Assembly (NCBI GenBank): GCA_026874595.1
Contig: CM049317.1
Span: 34,489,401 to 34,553,400, forward strand
Source of the DNA: Sipunculus nudus
Taxonomy: Eukaryota > Annelida > Sipuncula > Golfingiida > Sipunculidae
Direction of reading: 5' to 3'
DNA length: 64,000 nt
Shown here: positions 59,468-64,000 of the stretch, one piece after another
How positions within the stretch are numbered: position 1 is the first letter of the stretch
Layout: each line of letters opens with the position of its first letter
The notes under the pieces: model-generated
The model's input: the letters and a program-made list of their open reading frames with translations, nothing else
Databases searched by the model: none
What the model was told of the DNA's origin: nothing
Translations under genes and position numbers: made by a program

Positions 59468-60072
59468 CTTTGTATACAATGAGAGCGCAGTAAATATGGA
59501 CTGCTTCGGTTTAACGTTAAATATGAGATACATGAACATAGATACATACAAATATATATATATATACACATACTAAAAAACAAAACAATTTGTGTATTTT
59601 CTTAAGAGTCATACATATAAAAGTATATATATATATATATACATATACATTTTATATACATATACATTATTTACATTACAATATAGCACGTTTTAGCGGG
59701 AAAACTCGTCAGGTCTTGCCTGTGAACGTGGCAGCACGCCACTATATCTCCTTCTGTCATTGTATTTATAGATTAAACCATTGCACAACCGCTGTATGTC
59801 GCCTTATCTCTGCGAATGCGACATCCCTCTTCACACTCGGACACGACCCCGTTACATATTATGTATATAAGTTAAAAAGAATTTTGAAAGAGTCCTTACT
59901 TAAAGGGATTCACATATTTCTTAAGAAACAGGTATATCATTACTGAATACAAGACTTAGTAGTGAACATATAAAAATAAAGGAACCCATGGACGTGGGTA
60001 AAGCTACAGAAGGCAACTTTAACTATAAGAAATTAACTGTTAAGTTTATCCGTGATATACCGTTATTCTTAC
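59468..60072 (-). other. Intron 6 of gene C
   Basis: A 605-base intron with TA runs at 59625..59645. The stretch 59690..59860 does not match gene B and is not recognised. Confidence 0.7.
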
Positions 60073-60672
60073 CCCCTTCCTTCTCAACAGCTTGACACGT
60101 CAGCTCCGATACCTCACCGGCGATACTAGCCAGGGTGCTGAAGTTTGAGGCAAGCACCACCGCGTCGGGGTCGGACGCTATTCCTCTCAGTTCTTCCTCA
60201 TTTACCCCCTCAGTGATCCCGATGACGATGACAGTCGCGTTACTCTCTTGTTTCAGTTTGTTGGCTTCCGGGATGGTGTTTTCAGGTTGGACCGTACTAA
60301 CACCGTCCGTGATAACGACCACTATATTTGGGGCATCTGGTCGATCACCACGACCTGGTGTTAGCACCTCTTCTCGGGCAAGTGCCAATCCCGCTTGCGT
60401 GTTAGTTCGTCCGACCCTGTACGGTAAACAGGATATTGCTTGCATCATTGTGGTTTTATTGTAATAAGTATCAAGGTCGAATTCTAGCCTCGCGTCATCG
60501 CTGAATGTAACCATTGACAGCCGGGTATTGTTCTCGGCAATATCGAGGAGCTTAACAGTTGTGGCCACAAAAGCCCTCACGTAGTACCAGTTCTCCAGAC
60601 CAACGGAGGAAGAGGAATCCACCACGAAGACAACGTCTGCTTTGCCTTTGCACCCTTTTCCTAAATCTAGAT
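60073..60672 (-). CDS. Gene C exon 6: first VWA domain
   Basis: A 600-base phase-1 exon after ttcacAG at 60673..60674 and before GTAAGA. It opens LDLGKGCKGKADVVFVVDSS with no stop, unlike gene B. MIDAS motifs are intact (VVDSSSSVG, RTNTQAGLA, VVITDGVS). Four sequons (NNT, NKT, NAT, NFS) are visible. The domain ends ELTCQAVEKEGG and joins exon 7. Confidence 0.93.
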
Positions 60673-62934
60673 CTGTGAACAATGGCGAGATCAATGTTGT
60701 AGATAATTAAGTAAATAAAAAAAATATAAAATTGGCTGAGGTCGCCAAACGAACGATACAAATATGACAATGGTAATGTTTTCATCTTATGATCAAATAT
60801 AGATCTAAATTTAGACCGCCGGTAATTTTAAATATAAACTTATACGAAAAGTGTATATCACACCGTATTCGAAAGTAGTGGTCGAAATAGTGGTGTACCC
60901 AAAGAAGCAGCGAAGTTTAGATACAGTAGCTTACTGTAAAAGATTTTTTTATAAATAAAATGATCACATTTCTGGTTTACAGCCTACAAGTATCGGCATG
61001 TAAGCCTCTGGGTTCAATTAAAAAGTTTCGAATACCTTGAAATATATTAGGTTATAGCTTTTTTAGGTTATAGCTTTGGGGACAGCAGCTCTAAAGTGTG
61101 TACTTTAAACTGAAATGACATAAAAAATAGTGTTTATTTAGTTCTATCACATTGAATTTTAAAGATTAGTTTGAAAATTGACTCAAAAAAAAGGAAAAGT
61201 TAGGACATAAGATTTAACTGGCAATTCGCAATTAAGGTGAAAAAAATAATTCCTTGAAATATTAAGTGTATTTTGTTTGATAGTTTAAATGATGGTGTGA
61301 AGTAAGCATTTAGATTGAAAAGAAATTCATACAAATATGGTCTGTAGGCTTTATGTGAAAAAAGGCAGCCAAAACAGACAGAAAGCAGTTTCATATTGTA
61401 CAAGGACCAAAAATATGATATTATCAAATCTTCTTGATTTCAATACAGTTCCGAAATTTATTAGAAGATTTACATGGTAAATTATCCTCTTTTTATTAAC
61501 TTGAATAACTTTGTTAGGAAGTAACACTGGTCTGATTGGATCGGCTCATACGCCCCCATCACATTATTCCTGGAAAAGTGTTCCCTCAATAGAGCGTGGG
61601 GCTCCGCAGAGACAACGGTCTAGCGGTTATATATAATCAGCATCAAACCCATAAGCTGGAGACTAAACACATCCGTAAACTTACTTCATATCACACTCGA
61701 CCTGGAGTCAGGAAATGTTTCCTCACATACCAAAAAAAAAACAACCGGTATCATTTGAAACATCCCCGCGATCATTAATAAACGTCTTAATTTTCTCAAA
61801 ATAAAAAAAAAACAACATTAAGGAAGCTTCTGAAGAACACGATCAAGCACTTAAAAGAACAGATACAATCCCACTCAGTTTAAGCGACCAAAAGAAAACA
61901 ATCTGGAGGCGCCGCAAAAAAAGTTCACCCCCTAAACAGACAAATTTAGGTAAGATCTCCTTCAGACTATTAAATAAAATTTTGTCCAACAAATCCTCTA
62001 TAAGATCAACAAGATTATTATAAGTCTGTGGAAGACACATAAATCAATAATCCTTGGTCAATGGTGAAAAAGTAATGCAAAATTATGCAACTGCCCCATC
62101 ATATCTGACTGAAATTGATAATGCTGAGCCAGAACCCTTGTCTACCAGGCGGACAACTCAGAAAGCTTAACTCAGTGAAATCCAATATTGGCATCACAGA
62201 AGGTTGCTTTATACATAACCATTTCAAATCCCTCACACACAGAGCCCGAGCTATCAAACAGAACTTTCCAAAAATGGGTTGAACTAAACAGGCATTGTCA
62301 TTGATGCGGTAAAGGTTTGATTCCGTCATCAAACGCTGCGTCGCAACGCATAGAAATAAAATATCATCTTTTGGCAAATCATATAACTAATTTACGGCTC
62401 CAATTTCATCGACCGTTCCAGGGTTTTGAGACGGTTAGCTCCACACATCACCTCCTCTCTGAGACTGAAGTCTTTTCAAGTGACACCATCAGATATTTGT
62501 GGGGTTTCCGCGTGATTGACTCCAAAACCATCGTGGTTCACTCAATCATCGCCGATTAGTGCAGGTGGTTATGTAATGTTGCAAAATTTCTGATACATTT
62601 TTGGAACCAATATTACTTTGAATATTTGAACTTTAAGGAAAAAACTATGTGGGTCCATTTTATTCGACAGATTCTATGGCAACCTGATTGGATTTCAAAA
62701 TAGCGCCATTATTAACCAAAAACTGTTTAGCCAAAGAAAAATGATTTATCTCAAATAAAAAAACCCAGAAAAAAAATGAAAAAGTTTCTCCGAAATCCAA
62801 ACAATTAGAAGTAATGTAATGCCGATTAATTCTTCACGAATAGTTCCTACATTATCAATTTTAGTTTGATTATAAAAAGTTCTGTTGAAGAATATACTCC
62901 ATATCCAAAAAAAAAAAACTGTCAGAACACGTAC
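60673..62934 (-). other. Intron 5 of gene C
   Basis: A 2.3-kb intron. Parts align with gene B 28666..31413. The stretch about 62200..62700 is not found in gene B and I do not recognise it. No exon signal was seen. Confidence 0.65.
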
Positions 62935-63096
62935 CGCCACAAAGTGTGGTAATGCAATTCTGTTGTCTTTCAGTGACATTTCCTATACATTTATATTTTC
63001 TCTCAGGTATGGGTCGACATTCTCTCGTATTGGTCTGGGTACCCCATCCACATTCCTCTGAACACACGTCACAGCTACTCCAGCTCGTCCATGTAC
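62935..63096 (-). CDS. Gene C exon 5: TSP1 domain with an extra cysteine
   Basis: A 162-base phase-1 exon encoding WTSWSSCDVCSEECGWGTQ, TRECRPIPE, an NVT sequon and ITTLCGG. The acceptor is ccaAG at 63097..63098 and the donor GTACGT. Where gene B has a third Trp (WGPWGLC), gene C has Cys (WSSCDVC), giving seven cysteines, an odd number for a TSP1 domain. The gene continues off the right edge. Confidence 0.9.
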
Positions 63097-64000
63097 CTTG
63101 GGGTACATATAGAAAAATATGTATTACAACAGACAGGTAATTGTGTTCCAATCGAAACACCTTTGGGGTCATTTGGAGAACTTCAAAAGAAATTTAAAAC
63201 ATATTTCTTGATACGCTGTGTACATTATTGCATTTAGGTTTTATAATTCAAAACGGATAAATTGCGTCAATATAAAGGCGAAAAATCGCATTTCCTGTTG
63301 AAATCTGTTATAAGTAATAGTGTGCCGTGAGTTATCTCCGCATAAATGTCGACATTTAGCTAATGTTTCAAACTAATTGTCAAACTGTCTTTCTTAAAGC
63401 ACAACATCTGTGCACACACAACCGTTCCACTTACCAATATCCCTACCTCTGAGGATATAAGATAGAGATGTGTCTCGCTTTATCCTAAACAGTCTTATAA
63501 CTATAGAAAGATTGGTAAAACTTTTTATAATTTTATGACACCGTAATATTAAGTAATATCTTAAAGAAAGTTGGTTAATCGCATCCTCTTGGCACCCCCG
63601 CCCCCTTACCTGTGTCGCTGTCAGTAATTTTTTCTTGTTTTTCCCCTGTAAACTATATCATATGACCGTGGATCTTTACAAACAACCACCTCACATGATA
63701 TCGTGTGTCTGTAGGCGTCTAAATTCCATAATGATCATGTAAAGTAACAGATACCCTTGCCACATGAAAACAAAACTTTCATCCAGAGGTCGCTATTACT
63801 TGGTTATTTGCAGACTACGCTTGCTGGTGTTGGGCACAGTGTGACTCAGTGTTGGACCCATAGTAGTTTGTCGCCAGAGAACTAAGACGTGCTTATTTAT
63901 TATTATGATAATGAACATTTAATTAAGGTATTATAACCAGACGATTGTTTCTTTTGATTGTTATATATCAATATGCTGTATTATGTATCAATGTTAGCGT
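63097..64000 (-). other. Intron 4 of gene C, to window edge
   Basis: It aligns with 31576..32210 up to about 63840 and then diverges. No exon is visible. The exon-4 equivalent should lie shortly beyond the edge. Confidence 0.6.

Overview
The window looks like animal nuclear DNA, most likely from a mollusc or a related lophotrochozoan. It is AT-rich, with genes split by phase-1 introns bearing GT-AG borders, long satellite and minisatellite arrays, TA/CA microsatellites, MITE-like elements, tRNA-derived SINE-like pieces and a broken Gypsy-class LTR retrotransposon. I see no prokaryotic operon, CRISPR array, rRNA or intact tRNA gene. The organism call rests on genome style and retroelement resemblance; I cannot name a species.

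The organising feature is a large head-to-tail duplication. Sequence from about 1 to 33,000 is repeated in the same order and strand from about 35,941 to the right edge, with a unit of roughly 32 to 36 kb. Each unit carries one gene on the minus strand. Gene A shows only exons 1 and 2 (4937..5012 and 1836..1988) and runs off the left edge. Gene B is complete (40874 down to 25031). Gene C shows only its 3' half (63096 down to 57332) and runs off the right edge. Gene B encodes a predicted secreted glycoprotein: signal peptide, four thrombospondin type 1 (TSP1) domains, a von Willebrand factor A (VWA) domain, a fifth TSP1, a second VWA, and a long Lys/Ser/Asp/Glu-rich tail interrupted by a Cys/Trp-rich module. 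Both VWA domains keep the metal-binding (MIDAS) residues. The nine exons are mutually phase-compatible and sum to 971 codons. The architecture suggests an extracellular matrix, adhesion or biomineral-associated protein, but that role is inference. The tail exons of genes B and C each carry one premature stop, at different places in an otherwise open and conserved frame. Gene B also has an in-frame stop just after the best acceptor of its first VWA exon, with a possible alternative acceptor 12 bases further on.

The intergenic DNA between A and B (about 5.1 to 25.0 kb) holds microsatellites, a 174-bp near-perfect palindrome, a degenerate tandem repeat, a Gypsy remnant with gag, protease and integrase traces but no room for reverse transcriptase, and about 6 kb of a 35-bp satellite followed by an older 36-bp form. 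The equivalent stretch between B and C (about 41 to 57.3 kb) has the same order but differs in detail. The satellite is under 1 kb, the gag region is tandemly duplicated, a 3.8-kb inverted-repeat element is inserted, and about 1.8 kb beside the palindrome is replaced by a short local duplication. The window is therefore a tandem gene family whose spacers diverge by satellite amplification and transposon activity.
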